A DNA stretch of 64,000 nucleotides from Maritalea sp049801075 (GCF_049801075.1 NZ_JBNAGG010000003.1:186001-250000), one strand, 5' to 3'. Positions 25,826-36,220 are shown, counted from the stretch's first letter. The notes: generated from the letters alone by a model not told the origin. Numbers and translations are program-made.

Positions 25826-26332
25826 TTATGCCAATTCTGCAATCTGGCTGTCGGTCAATATGCCCGGCACAATCGCCACCGGAATGGGCAAAGCGTTGGC
25901 CCCCCGCGCCGCAAGCGTACTCACCAAAGGCCCCGGCCCATCAGTTGAAGTGGAAGACGCCAGCACCAGAATAGAGATATTCTTGTCCTCGCTGATCAGC
26001 TCTTCAATCTCGTCAGCGGTGCGCCCCTCGCGGATTTCGCGCTCCACTTGGATATTGCCGATTTGGGCGATTTTGGTTTCAGCCTCATCCAACCATTGAT
26101 TGGCTTGTTCATAGGCTTCGGCGCGCATCACATCTTCCACACCAATCCAGTGCTGGAAGTCATCCGGCTCGATCACCACCAACAGTTTGACGATGCCGCC
26201 CGTGCGCTTCATGCGGTAAGCGGCAAAGGTCACCGCCACCCAACATTCTTCTGTGCCGTCCAAAACGGCTAGAAATTTGCGCCCACCAAAATCTGGCATT
26301 TGGGCTGTCTGATCTTCTTGCTCAACGCTCAT
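25826..26332 (-). CDS. Universal stress protein family
   Basis: The 168-residue protein matches the UspA fold: an N-terminal strand (RKFLAVLDGTEECWVAVTFAA), a LLVVIEPDDF segment and the VLASSTSTDGPGPLVS loop at the usual nucleotide-binding position. The classical G-2x-G-9x-G(S/T) motif is only partly kept, so ATP binding is uncertain. It lies between trpS and the NifU-like gene, 57 bp after trpS on the same strand order. Specific role unknown. Confidence 0.82.
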   Translation of the reverse strand: MSVEQEDQTAQMPDFGGRKFLAVLDGTEECWVAVTFAAYRMKRTGGIVKLLVVIEPDDFQHWIGVEDVMRAEAYEQANQWLDEAETKIAQIGNIQVEREIREGRTADEIEELISEDKNISILVLASSTSTDGPGPLVSTLAARGANALPIPVAIVPGILTDSQIAELA

Positions 26333-26389
26333 GGCGACATGCTGCCACCGAAATGCGCTTTTGCCAAGCGCATTTCGGTCAGGCAGATT

Positions 26390-27427
26390 TTAGCTAACAA
26401 AACCAACGATTTGACGCACATGCTTCATGGTTTCTTCCGCGATTTCGCGGGCACGGCCTGCCCCATCGCGCAAGATATTGTCCACTTCAGCCGGGTCCGC
26501 CAACATGCGTTTCGTTTCTTCAGAGATTGGGGCCAATTTCTCAACCGCAAGCTCTGCAAGAGCGGGTTTAAACGCACCAAACCCTTGGCCACCAAACTCT
26601 TTCAGCACATCTTCTGAGCTGATATTGGCTAGGGCTGCGTAAATCTCGACCAGATTGCGTGCTTCGGCACGGTCCTTCAAGCCATCCATTTCTGATGGCA
26701 AGGGCTCAGGATCGGTTTTGGCCTTACGCAGCTTTTTGGCGATGTCGTCGGCGCTGTCCATCAGGCCGATACACGCCATTTCCGATGGATCAGATTTAGA
26801 CATTTTCTTTGACCCGTCACGCAAAGACATGATCCGCATGGCTGGGCCAGAGATCAATGGTTCTGTCATGGGGAAGAAGTCACCGTCTTCAAAGCCTTCT
26901 TCAATGATTTGCTTTTTGAAATCATTGTTGAATTTTTGCGCAATGTCGCGGGTCAGTTCCAAATGCTGCTTCTGGTCGTCGCCCACAGGCACATGGGTGC
27001 CGCGATAAAGCAGAATATCAGCTGCCATCAAGCTTGGATAAGCATAAAGACCCAAGGATGCATTTTCGCGGTTTTTGCCCGCTTTATCCTTAAATTGGGT
27101 CATGCGGTTCATCCAGCCGATGCGGGCCACACAATTGAAAATCCATGCCAGCTCTGCATGCTGCATCACTTGGCTTTGGTTAAAGATAATGGATCTCTTC
27201 GGGTCTACGCCGGTGGCCATATAGGTCGCGGCAATTTCCCGAATTTTGTGGCGCAGAACTTCAGGCTCTTGCCAGACCGTAATCGCATGCAAATCGACCA
27301 CGCAAAAAATGCAGTCAAACTGCTCTTGCATGGGGGCAAAACGACGGATCGCGCCCAGATAATTGCCTAAGTGCAAATCACCTGAGGGCTGGACACCTGA
27401 GAAAAGGCGGTTCTGAAACTCGGTCAT
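26390..27427 (-). CDS. trpS: Tryptophan-tRNA ligase
   Basis: The 345-residue class I synthetase has the HIGH-like motif HLGNYLGA near residue 20 and the KMSKS loop as KKMSKSDPSEM at about 205. It charges tRNA-Trp. Length fits bacterial TrpRS. It follows murJ after a 102-bp gap in which no feature was recognised. Confidence 0.97.
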   Translation of the reverse strand: MTEFQNRLFSGVQPSGDLHLGNYLGAIRRFAPMQEQFDCIFCVVDLHAITVWQEPEVLRHKIREIAATYMATGVDPKRSIIFNQSQVMQHAELAWIFNCVARIGWMNRMTQFKDKAGKNRENASLGLYAYPSLMAADILLYRGTHVPVGDDQKQHLELTRDIAQKFNNDFKKQIIEEGFEDGDFFPMTEPLISGPAMRIMSLRDGSKKMSKSDPSEMACIGLMDSADDIAKKLRKAKTDPEPLPSEMDGLKDRAEARNLVEIYAALANISSEDVLKEFGGQGFGAFKPALAELAVEKLAPISEETKRMLADPAEVDNILRDGAGRAREIAEETMKHVRQIVGFVS

Positions 27428-27529
27428 GGATCAACCTATTTACAATCTACAATGAATTAACGGGGTTACTTATAGCGGAATAAAACAAAAGGTGAAGTGG
27501 CCCTTTGTCGGAAATCGCATTAGGGCAAA

Positions 27530-29095
27530 TTAGCCGTTGGTCGGCTCTGTGGCTAAGCGACGCCATCGGCGCAGATCATAGACGCCAAACAGTTGAACCA
27601 AGCCGAAATAGACGATTGCGCCCACACCGATAAGGCCGAGAAGCGCGGCAAAGCGCACAAAAAGAAGTTGGTCGCCTGCGAAGAAAGGGTTCAGCATCCA
27701 CTGTCCGCCCGCCAACACCCAGCCCATTATGGCTGCCCCAAGGCTCAGATAGATTAAGCCGTTGCGGGTTTGGGTGGTGAGTTGGAATTGCTTTTTCCGC
27801 ATCAATCCCCCCGCCAACAGTGCCACATTGGTCCACCCCGCAATGGTGGTGGCGGCGGCAATGCCGACATGTTTGAAGAAGGGGAACAAGGCAAGCGAAA
27901 AGCCAATATTGACGGCGACTGTGACCACCGCAAACATGGCTGGACTGGCGGTGTTTTCCCGCGCAAAAAAGGCAGGCTGCAATATTTTGGCCAACACGAA
28001 GCTAGGCAAACCCAACGCAAAAACGGATAGGGCCATAGCACTTTGTTCAGCAGCAAAGGCCGAGAAGGCGCCATATTCGAACAAAGTTTTGATGATCGGC
28101 TCGGCGATCACAAACAAGGCTATCGCCGCAGGCACAGTCAACATCATAGCGAACAGCATGGATTGGTCTTGCACCCGCGCCGCGCCTGCAAAATCTTCGG
28201 ATTTTAAGCGCCGCGACAGTTCCGGCAGCAGCACCACGCCGATGGCGATGCCGATGATGCCCAGCGGCAATTGATAAAGCCGATCGGCATAATAAAGGTA
28301 GGACACAGCACTGGCTTCATTTGAAGCGATGTTGGTGCCCACGACAATATTGATTTGGGTGACGCCGCCCGTGAAAATGGCAGGCACGGCAAGGGTCCAA
28401 AAACGGCGCAAATCTTTATCCAATTTCGGCAGCGAGAGGGGTGGCAAAAAGCCGGTACGCACCAGCGCGAAGATCACCATCACCACTTGCGCCACGCCGC
28501 CCACCAGCACGCCGATGGACAACCAGAACCCTGACTGGGCGATTTCAGGTCGTGTAAAAGCGAGCACCGCCAAAAAGCCAACCAGCACGACATTCAGCAA
28601 TACTGGGGCTAAAGCCGCCGCCAGAAATCTACGCAGCGAGTTTAAAATCCCCGCATAGGCGGCCATTAAGGACATGCAAGCGAGATAAGGGAAGCAGATG
28701 CGGGCAAAGAGAACCGTGAGCTCGAACTTGTCCGGGGTTTCCTGAAAACCCGGCGCCAAAATCATCACCAATTGCGGCATAAATATTTCCGCCAGTACCG
28801 TTAGCACGAGCAGAAGCGCAATCAGCGACGAAATGATGTTTTGGGCGAATTTTACCGCCGCCTCATTGCCTTGGGTTTCCAGCGCTTTGGCGAAGAGCGG
28901 AATAAAGGCGGTGTTGAATGCGCCTTCTGCTAGAATGCGGCGGAACATGTTGGGCAAGCGGAAGGCAGCCACAAAGGCATCGGCCACCGGCCCCGCCCCC
29001 AAAATTGCCGCCATCATAATGTCGCGCACAAAGCCCAGCACACGCGACAACAGGGTCGCACCGCCCACTGAAGCAAAATTGCGGACCAGGCTCAT
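27530..29095 (-). CDS. murJ: Lipid II flippase MurJ
   Basis: The 521-residue integral membrane protein has about 14 hydrophobic segments and the conserved start LVRNFASVGGATLLSRVLGFVRD. It moves lipid II across the inner membrane for peptidoglycan synthesis. Its start codon overlaps the glnD stop by one base (TGATG), indicating coupling. The glnD-murJ-trpS order is conserved in alphaproteobacteria. Confidence 0.95.
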   Translation of the reverse strand: MSLVRNFASVGGATLLSRVLGFVRDIMMAAILGAGPVADAFVAAFRLPNMFRRILAEGAFNTAFIPLFAKALETQGNEAAVKFAQNIISSLIALLLVLTVLAEIFMPQLVMILAPGFQETPDKFELTVLFARICFPYLACMSLMAAYAGILNSLRRFLAAALAPVLLNVVLVGFLAVLAFTRPEIAQSGFWLSIGVLVGGVAQVVMVIFALVRTGFLPPLSLPKLDKDLRRFWTLAVPAIFTGGVTQINIVVGTNIASNEASAVSYLYYADRLYQLPLGIIGIAIGVVLLPELSRRLKSEDFAGAARVQDQSMLFAMMLTVPAAIALFVIAEPIIKTLFEYGAFSAFAAEQSAMALSVFALGLPSFVLAKILQPAFFARENTASPAMFAVVTVAVNIGFSLALFPFFKHVGIAAATTIAGWTNVALLAGGLMRKKQFQLTTQTRNGLIYLSLGAAIMGWVLAGGQWMLNPFFAGDQLLFVRFAALLGLIGVGAIVYFGLVQLFGVYDLRRWRRLATEPTNG

Positions 29096-31926
29096 CAGGC
29101 CAGACCTTTGAGGGACGCGCCTTCGCGCAACTTTTTATGCCGTTTGGCGCGCAAGGCTTTCTTCTCGCGCTCAAATCCCGCAAACACTTCCAACAGGCTT
29201 TCTTTGATCTTTTTCTGCCGCGCCTTATCGGTGATTTGCATCCCCGTCAGGTCAGTGACGTAGAAAACGTCAATCGCCTTCTCACCATAGGTGCCGATAT
29301 GGGCCGACTGAATGGTCAGGCTCAAATCAGCCAGTTCACGCGTCAAATCGTGCAGAAGGCCCGTTCGGTCCAAGCCCGAAATTTCAATCACGGTGAATTT
29401 GTTGGACAGCGAGTTGGAGATGTAAATATCTGTCGGCACAGTGAACGGCTTTAGCCGCTTGTTCAGCTTGGAATCTCGGCCCAAATCCTTGGGTAGATAT
29501 TTCTCGCCAGACAACAATTTTTGCACGGTTTCGATGATTTTCAGGGCGCGGATACGTTCATCTTCATCAGCGGTGAAAGTGCGCTTCAGCCGCAGCGTAT
29601 CGAGCGCGTGCCCGTCCCGCATCATTGAGATTTGCGCACCCATAATGTCCGCATTGGCCAAGGTGCAAGCCCCAGCAATCAGTGACAAAAGTCGCGGATG
29701 GTCAGGCGTATAGATCGACAATTCGGTGATGGCTTCAAAGGCCTTCACGCTGACGCAACCGGCAAAGCTTTGGCCAAGCTGGTTGGCCTTGCGGATCATC
29801 TTGGCATGTTCCATTTGCAGCTGAAATTCAGAGCGCACCCAATAGGTGGAGTAGTGACTTTCAATATAGTCTTCGCGCTGATTTTTCGGCCAATCGCGCA
29901 GGGCTTGGCTCAAGCGTTCTTTTGCCGCCTCGATCCGTTCAGATTGGCTGATTTGCGAATGGCCGCCCGAGAGCAATGGCTCGGTGGCATAATAAAGTGC
30001 CCGCAAAAGCGAGCCTTTCCAGCCTGTCCATACACCGGGACCAACGGCGCGAATATCGCAAGCCGTGAGCACCAACAGCAATGAAAGTCGAGCGGGACTT
30101 TGCACAATGTCGGCAAAATTTGTAGCGGTTTGCGGGTCCTGTACGTCGCGAGATTGTGAGATTTCACTCATCACCAAGTGATTTTGAATGAGCCACGCGA
30201 CCGTGTCGGTTTCCGCCGGCGTCAGGCCAAATCGGGGGCACAATTTGCGCGCGACTTTTGCCCCGGCGGTTGAATGATCTTCTGGCCGCCCTTTGGCAAT
30301 ATCGTGCAGGAACAGCGCCACGAACAATAATTTGAGGTCCGCAAGATGCGGCATCAATTCGTGGGTCAGCGGCAGCTCATCTTTCAACCCGCCTTCCACA
30401 ATTTCAGCCAGCACACCCACGGCGCGAATCAAATGCTCGTCCACCGTATAATGGTGATACATATTGAACTGCATCAGCGCGACGATGCGGCCAAATTCAG
30501 GGATGAATTTGCCTAAAATATCCGCCTCATTCATGCGGCGCAAAATGCGCTCCACCGATTGTGGATGGGTTAGAATTTTGAGGAAATATTCGTTGGCTTT
30601 TTGATTTTGCCGCAGATGTTTGTCGATCAATTGCCGGGAACGGGTGAGCTCTTTGAGCGCATCTGGATGGAACAGCAGCCCTTCGCGCCCCGCCACCCAA
30701 AATACTTTGATCAAATTAACCGGATCTTTTTCAAAAACCTGATCATCCACAATATTGATCCGGCCACGATCGACAACAAAATCTTTTTCGCCTTTGATCT
30801 TGCGTCGCCCAGAAAGGCTTTTGCGCACACGGCCCAGCACGTCCACATCTTTGGCGTGATTGAACTCCAGCGATGTGCAGAAAATACGGGTCAAATCGCC
30901 CACATCTTTCGCCACCGAGAAATAGCGCTTCATCAGGCGCTCAACAGGGCGCAAACCCGCGCGGCCGCTCACATGCAGGCGCTGGGCCAAATCCTGTTGC
31001 AGCTCAAATGAAAGTTTTTCTTCGGAACGCCCGGTCAGGAAATGCAAATGGCAGCGAATGGCCCACAAAAAATCTTCTGAGCGTTGGAAGCGCCGGAATT
31101 CTGCGCGGGAGAAAACGCCTTTTTTCACTAGCTCAGCACTGGTGCGCACGCGATAAAAATATTTCGCAATCCAGAACAAGGTGTTCAAATCACGCAGGCC
31201 GCCTTTACCGTCTTTAATGTTCGGCTCCACCACAAAGCGGGTGTTGCCGATTTTTTCGTGCCGATCATCGCGCTCTGCCATTTTGGCGGCGATGAATTCT
31301 GCGCCACTATTGGCCACAATCTCGTCGGCAAAGCGCTGTTGCAGCTCGTCATAGAGCGCCAGATCACCAATGATTTGGCGGCTTTCCAGCGTGGCCGTGC
31401 GCACGGTCATATCGGCCTTTGCCATGCGGATACATTCATCAATGGAGCGCACAGCATGGCCGACCTTCTGGCCCAAATCCCACAGCAAATAGAGCACATA
31501 TTCGGTGACACTCTCGCCCCACGGGGTTTGCTTGTAAGGCAGGATAAACAGCAAATCGATGTCTGAACCGGGGGCCAATGTGCCCCTGCCATAGCCGCCA
31601 ACCGCCGCAATGGTCAGCGTTTCCGCATCGGATCTGTTGGTGACGGGAAACACATAGCCGGAGGCGAACTTAAACGCCATTTTGATGATTTCATCTTGGG
31701 CCGCACACAAATTCTTGGCGCAGCGCTTGCCCTTGCCATTCTCCAGCAAATCTTGCTCGGATTGGCTGCGCGCATCGGCCAATGCTTCTTTGGCGGTGGA
31801 CAGCACAATTTTGCGGGCATCATTGCTGGCGGGAGACAGCTCGCCCAGCTGATCGAGAATATGTCCGATCAAATCGTCTGCTTTTTGCAGTTTAAATGCT
31901 TTTGGCATCCGATTGGTTTCAGGCAT
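29095..31926 (-). CDS. glnD: Bifunctional uridylyltransferase/uridylyl-removing enzyme GlnD
   Basis: The 943-residue protein has the nucleotidyltransferase motif (GGYGRGTLAPGSDIDLLF, ~110), the HD hydrolase domain (FVALFLHDIAKGRPEDHS, ~540) and two C-terminal ACT domains (TELSIYTPDHPRLL; VIEISGLDRTGLLHDL). It uridylylates PII proteins under nitrogen limitation and reverses this when glutamine is high. It overlaps mutS by 8 bp at its start. All domains appear intact. Confidence 0.96.
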   Translation of the reverse strand: MPETNRMPKAFKLQKADDLIGHILDQLGELSPASNDARKIVLSTAKEALADARSQSEQDLLENGKGKRCAKNLCAAQDEIIKMAFKFASGYVFPVTNRSDAETLTIAAVGGYGRGTLAPGSDIDLLFILPYKQTPWGESVTEYVLYLLWDLGQKVGHAVRSIDECIRMAKADMTVRTATLESRQIIGDLALYDELQQRFADEIVANSGAEFIAAKMAERDDRHEKIGNTRFVVEPNIKDGKGGLRDLNTLFWIAKYFYRVRTSAELVKKGVFSRAEFRRFQRSEDFLWAIRCHLHFLTGRSEEKLSFELQQDLAQRLHVSGRAGLRPVERLMKRYFSVAKDVGDLTRIFCTSLEFNHAKDVDVLGRVRKSLSGRRKIKGEKDFVVDRGRINIVDDQVFEKDPVNLIKVFWVAGREGLLFHPDALKELTRSRQLIDKHLRQNQKANEYFLKILTHPQSVERILRRMNEADILGKFIPEFGRIVALMQFNMYHHYTVDEHLIRAVGVLAEIVEGGLKDELPLTHELMPHLADLKLLFVALFLHDIAKGRPEDHSTAGAKVARKLCPRFGLTPAETDTVAWLIQNHLVMSEISQSRDVQDPQTATNFADIVQSPARLSLLLVLTACDIRAVGPGVWTGWKGSLLRALYYATEPLLSGGHSQISQSERIEAAKERLSQALRDWPKNQREDYIESHYSTYWVRSEFQLQMEHAKMIRKANQLGQSFAGCVSVKAFEAITELSIYTPDHPRLLSLIAGACTLANADIMGAQISMMRDGHALDTLRLKRTFTADEDERIRALKIIETVQKLLSGEKYLPKDLGRDSKLNKRLKPFTVPTDIYISNSLSNKFTVIEISGLDRTGLLHDLTRELADLSLTIQSAHIGTYGEKAIDVFYVTDLTGMQITDKARQKKIKESLLEVFAGFEREKKALRAKRHKKLREGASLKGLA

Positions 31927-34732
31927 TTTCCCTCGAAAGTTTCTTCAGTTCGTAAATCAAATCAATCGCTTGGCGCGGCGTCATTTCATCAGGATTTATG
32001 CTTTTCATTTTTTGTGCAAGCAAATCTTGATGTTTTTCGACCTTTGGCTGCGGACGTGCGGCAAAAAGTGGCAATTGGCTCATGCCTTCTTCCATGCTGC
32101 CTGCTTCGCGCTTTTCCAAAATATCCAAAACTTCTTGCGCCCGGGTTACCACATGGTCCGGCAGCCCCGCTAATTTTGCCACCTGAATACCATATGATCT
32201 GTCGGCAGTGCCTTTGGCCACTTCGTGCAAAAACACCACGTCGCCTTCCCATTCGCGCACCTTCATGGTGTGGTTGCTCACCCGATCCAACCGCTCTGAG
32301 AGGGCGGTGAGTTCGTGATAATGGGTGGCGAAAAGGGCGCGGCATTTGGTGTTTTCGTGCAAAGCTTCAACGGCGGCCCAAGCAATAGATAAGCCATCAA
32401 ATGTGGCCGTTCCGCGACCAATTTCATCAAGTACCACCAGTGAACGGGCTGTTGCGCGGTTTAGAATGGCGGCGGTTTCCACCATTTCAACCATAAAGGT
32501 TGAACGGCCATGGGCGATATCATCTGCCGCCCCGACACGCGAGAAGATACGGTCCACAACGCCGATATGGGCAGAACGCGCAGGCACATATATGCCCATT
32601 TGCGCCATGATGGCGATCAATGCATTTTGCCGCAAATAGGTGGACTTACCGCCCATATTCGGCCCTGTGATCAGCCAAAGGGCGCCCACTTCGCCCGCTG
32701 CTTCTGGCCCGGACAAGTCACAATCATTGGCCACAAAATTAGTGGTGCCTTCTTTTTGCAACATCATTTCCACCACGGGGTGGCGGCCGGATTCAATTTC
32801 AAAGGCGGTGCTGTTGTCTATTTTGGGGCGGCTATAATTGCGCTCAAGGCCCAACAGCGCCATTGCTGTCGCAAAATCTAGTTCTGCCAACGCATCGGCA
32901 AGCTGTTGCAGCGCTTTGGTCTCGTTCAAAATTTCCGCGCGCAATTGGGTAAAAATGCCCTGTTCAATCGCCACCGCCGCCTCGCTGGCACGGGTGATTT
33001 TGCCTTGCAATTCAGACAATTCACTGGTGGTGAACCGCACCACATTGGCCAGGGTTTGGCGGTGAATAAAGGTTTGATTGAGCGGCTCCCCCATCATCTT
33101 GTCGCCATGGGAGGCAGGCACTTCAACGAAATAACCCAGCACATTATTGTGCTTCACCTTGATGGATTTGATGCTGGAAACATCCGCATAATTGGCTTGC
33201 AGCGCCGCAATAATCTGGCGGCTTTCCGTTGCCAGCGTGCGATATTCGTCCAGCTCCGGATTATAACCTTTGGCTACAAATCCCCCATCGCGGGGCAGCA
33301 ATGGCAATTCCTCCTTCAAAGCACGGGCCAAATGGTCGGCCAGAGTTTGTGGTGAAGCCTCCAGTGCCGCGATAATTTTTTGCACGCCTGTGCTTGGATT
33401 TCGGATTTGGCTGAGCGGGGCCAAAAGATGGCCAGCAGCAATCACGCTTGCGCCGATGGCAGCCATATCGCGCGGGCCTCCCCGATCCAGTGAAAGGCGC
33501 GTTAGGGCGCGCACCAAATCAGGCGCAGCTTTTAAGCGGCCTCGAATATCGGTGATCAGCAAGCTATCGCGCGCAAAATCATCGAGCATGTCCAATCGGT
33601 CATTGATGGCTTGCGGATCGGCCAAAGGCGCTGCAATGCGCGACGACAATAGGCGGGAACCGCCAGCGGTGACGCAATTGTCGAGGCAATGGCGCAATGC
33701 CCCTTTGGTTTCGCCGCGGTTGGTGCGCAGCAATTCCAGCGAGGTGCGGGTGGCCGCGTCAATCATCATTGCATTGGCCCCGCCCACGCGCGGCTGGCGC
33801 AGCGGCACCTGTGCCCCGCGTTGCGTCTCGTCAATATAGCCGATCAATGCGCCGATGGCCGACCGTACCAACCGGGAAAAGGCAGATGGGTCCAACTGAT
33901 CCGCCGCGAAATATTTGCTGATCCGGTCGCCCGCCAAATCAGAATCGAACAGGTCCGCCCGCTCTTCAGCCAACTGAATATCAGCGGCGGCGGGTACGCC
34001 GCCTGCTTCGATCAGGGCATCGCGGGTAGCTGCGGTCAGCACCAGTTCGCGCGGTTCAATGCGCGCCAATTCATCGCTGATCATTGGCGCCGCAATTTCG
34101 GCATAGAACAGATCGCCCGTAGAAATATCCGCATAGGCAATCGCAAAATCTTTTTCGCCATGGCGCAGCATCGACAAGGTGGCGACATAATTGTTGCTGC
34201 CGGTGGGCAGCAAATCATCTTCGGTGATGGTGCCGGGAGTGACCAGCCGCACCACATCGCGCTTCACGACAGATTTTGAACCGCGCTTTTTCGCTTCCGC
34301 CGGGTCTTCCATTTGCTCGCAAACGGCAACGCGATAGCCTTGGGCGATCAGCTTTTTCAAATAGTCCTGCGCCGCATGCACCGGCACGCCGCACATGGGG
34401 ATATCTTCATCCAAATGTTTGCCGCGTTTGGTGAGGGCAATCCCAAGTGCTTTAGACGCAATTTCGGCATCTTCGAAAAACAACTCGTAAAAATCGCCCA
34501 TGCGATAGAACAGTAAGCAGCCGGGATTAACCGCTTTGATCTCCAAAAATTGCGCCATCATCGGCGTCGGCTGGCTGGGGCTAGCGTTTTTTTTCGGCTT
34601 CTTCTCTGGATTTTTTGCGCCATATTCCTCTTGCTCAATATCATGAGCAAGCGACGGCACGCCCTTTTCGGCGGCCCCATCTTGATTGGCGTCTTGAGGT
34701 GCGTCTTTAGTGACGTCTTGGGTCATGGGCAA
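31919..34732 (-). CDS. mutS: DNA mismatch repair protein MutS
   Basis: The 937-residue protein begins with a ~50-residue charged tail, then domain I with the mismatch-reading motif LLFYRMGDFYELFFEDA (Phe-x-Glu present as FYE). The ATPase shows Walker A (ITGPNMGGKSTYLRQ) and Walker B (LVVLDEIGRGTATFDG). It detects mispairs and recruits MutL. Full length, no disruption. The stop overlaps the start of glnD. Confidence 0.97.
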   Translation of the reverse strand: MPMTQDVTKDAPQDANQDGAAEKGVPSLAHDIEQEEYGAKNPEKKPKKNASPSQPTPMMAQFLEIKAVNPGCLLFYRMGDFYELFFEDAEIASKALGIALTKRGKHLDEDIPMCGVPVHAAQDYLKKLIAQGYRVAVCEQMEDPAEAKKRGSKSVVKRDVVRLVTPGTITEDDLLPTGSNNYVATLSMLRHGEKDFAIAYADISTGDLFYAEIAAPMISDELARIEPRELVLTAATRDALIEAGGVPAAADIQLAEERADLFDSDLAGDRISKYFAADQLDPSAFSRLVRSAIGALIGYIDETQRGAQVPLRQPRVGGANAMMIDAATRTSLELLRTNRGETKGALRHCLDNCVTAGGSRLLSSRIAAPLADPQAINDRLDMLDDFARDSLLITDIRGRLKAAPDLVRALTRLSLDRGGPRDMAAIGASVIAAGHLLAPLSQIRNPSTGVQKIIAALEASPQTLADHLARALKEELPLLPRDGGFVAKGYNPELDEYRTLATESRQIIAALQANYADVSSIKSIKVKHNNVLGYFVEVPASHGDKMMGEPLNQTFIHRQTLANVVRFTTSELSELQGKITRASEAAVAIEQGIFTQLRAEILNETKALQQLADALAELDFATAMALLGLERNYSRPKIDNSTAFEIESGRHPVVEMMLQKEGTTNFVANDCDLSGPEAAGEVGALWLITGPNMGGKSTYLRQNALIAIMAQMGIYVPARSAHIGVVDRIFSRVGAADDIAHGRSTFMVEMVETAAILNRATARSLVVLDEIGRGTATFDGLSIAWAAVEALHENTKCRALFATHYHELTALSERLDRVSNHTMKVREWEGDVVFLHEVAKGTADRSYGIQVAKLAGLPDHVVTRAQEVLDILEKREAGSMEEGMSQLPLFAARPQPKVEKHQDLLAQKMKSINPDEMTPRQAIDLIYELKKLSRENA

Positions 34733-34814
34733 ATAATCACAATTTTGAGGCGAATAAGCTCAAAACACTAGGACATGAAGGATCGACTTGCCAACCGCCT
34801 TCGCGGTCATATTC

Positions 34815-35777
34815 TCAGTTTTTCCGGTCTAATCCTGTCAGGGTGCGGAAATGCTGTTTATAGCGCTCCGGCATTTGGTCCAACAGGGTGATAATCATCA
34901 CATCTGTAGTGCCAAATTGCTTGTCGACAAAAATGCCATCGCCAATATAAGCGCCGATGCGCAAATAGCCTTTGATCAACGGCGGCAGCTTTTTCATGAT
35001 GGCGCGCTCATTAATGGCATCGGCTGGCAAATATTCGACAGCGCCCGCCACGTCTGGCTGCGGCGCAACCCGCCACTCATCCGGCGCTTGGCAATGATGA
35101 TGCAAAAAGCTCAACGGTTCTTTGTGCTCATTTGGGTCCGTGCCCTCAAAGCTGGCCACACCAAAATAAACATCAATATTGTGCAACACCGCATAGGCCC
35201 AGAGCCCCACCCACAGTGCTTCCATTGTTCGCTTATCTCGATATTCGGGCAACACGCAGGAGCGGCCAACTTCACAAAAGCCTTGCTGCCAATGTGTGGC
35301 CAGCATGGGCTTTAGATCAAATTCGGCAGCCGAATAAAAACCGTTTGCCGCTAGTGCCACATCGGACCGCAATGCACGATAGGTGCCCACGATTTTGGGC
35401 CGACCTGTCATGCCTTGCGCACTATCATGGTCCAACACGATAATATGGTCACACAATGGGTCATACTCATCTGCATCGCGCTTGGTACGGCGGGTGCGGG
35501 CGTCTGGCTTGGCCGACATTTCCTCGTAAAACACTTTATAGCGCAGTTCCTGCGCCTTGCGGATTTCACTGGCGCTCATGGCCACCCGCACTTCCAACGG
35601 CCCGATCCGCGCGAGCGTCATGGGCATAGCGAATGTTGATTTCTGATCGAGATCGCTTAAGGGCAGGCTTGGTCGCGTGCCAATGCCGGGCATCCCAGAA
35701 AATAAGCTGTGATACCATTTTGGATTTGGTCGGTGCTGCGGGGCGGTCTCTTTGCCCTTTAGATCGAACATAAACAT
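34815..35777 (-). CDS. OlsB-like GNAT N-acyltransferase
   Basis: The 320-residue protein has the Acetyltransf_5/autoinducer-synthase-like fold: IRKAQELRYKVFYEEM, then EVGRSCVLPEYRDKRTM-type block (CEVGRSCVLPEYR) and YFGVASFEGTDPNEH. In rhizobia OlsB adds a 3-hydroxyacyl chain to ornithine to make the lyso-form of ornithine lipids. No olsA-type O-acyltransferase is adjacent, although the plsC gene at 22.6 kb belongs to the same broad family. The substrate is inferred from family only. It sits 82 bp before mutS, and its upstream side faces the repeat-rich gap. Confidence 0.78.
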   Translation of the reverse strand: MFMFDLKGKETAPQHRPNPKWYHSLFSGMPGIGTRPSLPLSDLDQKSTFAMPMTLARIGPLEVRVAMSASEIRKAQELRYKVFYEEMSAKPDARTRRTKRDADEYDPLCDHIIVLDHDSAQGMTGRPKIVGTYRALRSDVALAANGFYSAAEFDLKPMLATHWQQGFCEVGRSCVLPEYRDKRTMEALWVGLWAYAVLHNIDVYFGVASFEGTDPNEHKEPLSFLHHHCQAPDEWRVAPQPDVAGAVEYLPADAINERAIMKKLPPLIKGYLRIGAYIGDGIFVDKQFGTTDVMIITLLDQMPERYKQHFRTLTGLDRKN

Positions 35778-36010
35778 TTTGATGCGTTACCCCTGCAAAC
35801 CCGTACTTTCACGCGCACGGTTGAAGCCCTTTTTTCCACTATAAGCGGTTTAAAATAAAGGTGCAAAAACTTTGCGACCCAATGGTGAATAGTAGGGGCT
35901 TTCTTGTTGGCTTTTAGTTTGCTGTCAACGGGTGACGGGCGCCTGTCATCTTCGGCTTTTTTGTCGCCGTTTCGCCTTGCGGTGCTTCCTAGGCACTATG
36001 TTCTCTTTAT

Positions 36011-36060
36011 TGCCGCCACAGGGCGCTGCGCGCCCGTCCCCGGCACCCCCGCCAACTAGT
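36011..36060 (-). repeat. GC-rich dispersed element, copy 1 (short form)
   Basis: Read on the minus strand it gives GGCGGGGGTGCCGGGGACG, then GGGCGC and GTGGCGGCA. The same core occurs at 48921-49020 and twice in 56537-56694. This copy lacks the ~50-bp middle part present in the other two. Confidence 0.7.
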
Positions 36061-36104
36061 GCCAAGCGCTAAATTTGTTTGCTGGCCGATCCACACCCAC
36101 GCGC

Positions 36105-36135
36105 GTCATTACCGGACTTGATCCGGTAATCCATG
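36105..36135 (+). repeat. REP-like palindrome, type ATTACCGGA
   Basis: A 9-bp perfect stem (36108-36116 with 36122-36130, ATTACCGGA/TCCGGTAAT) has a CTTGA loop and flanks GTC and CCATG. It is identical over about 31 bp to the reverse complement of 56366-56395. Confidence 0.85.
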
Positions 36136-36190
36136 TTGCGGCGGTGTTAGGCACAGCAACACTCATGCAATGCAAATGCGCTAATGCTGC

Positions 36191-36220
36191 TTGGACCCCG
36201 GATCAAATCCGGGGTGACGG
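36191..36220 (-). repeat. REP-like palindrome, type CCCCGGA
   Basis: CCCCGGA/TCCGGGG stem (36196-36214) with TTGGA on one side and GTGAC on the other. It is in inverted orientation to the palindrome at 36105, 55 bp away. It resembles 56281-56310. Confidence 0.8.
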
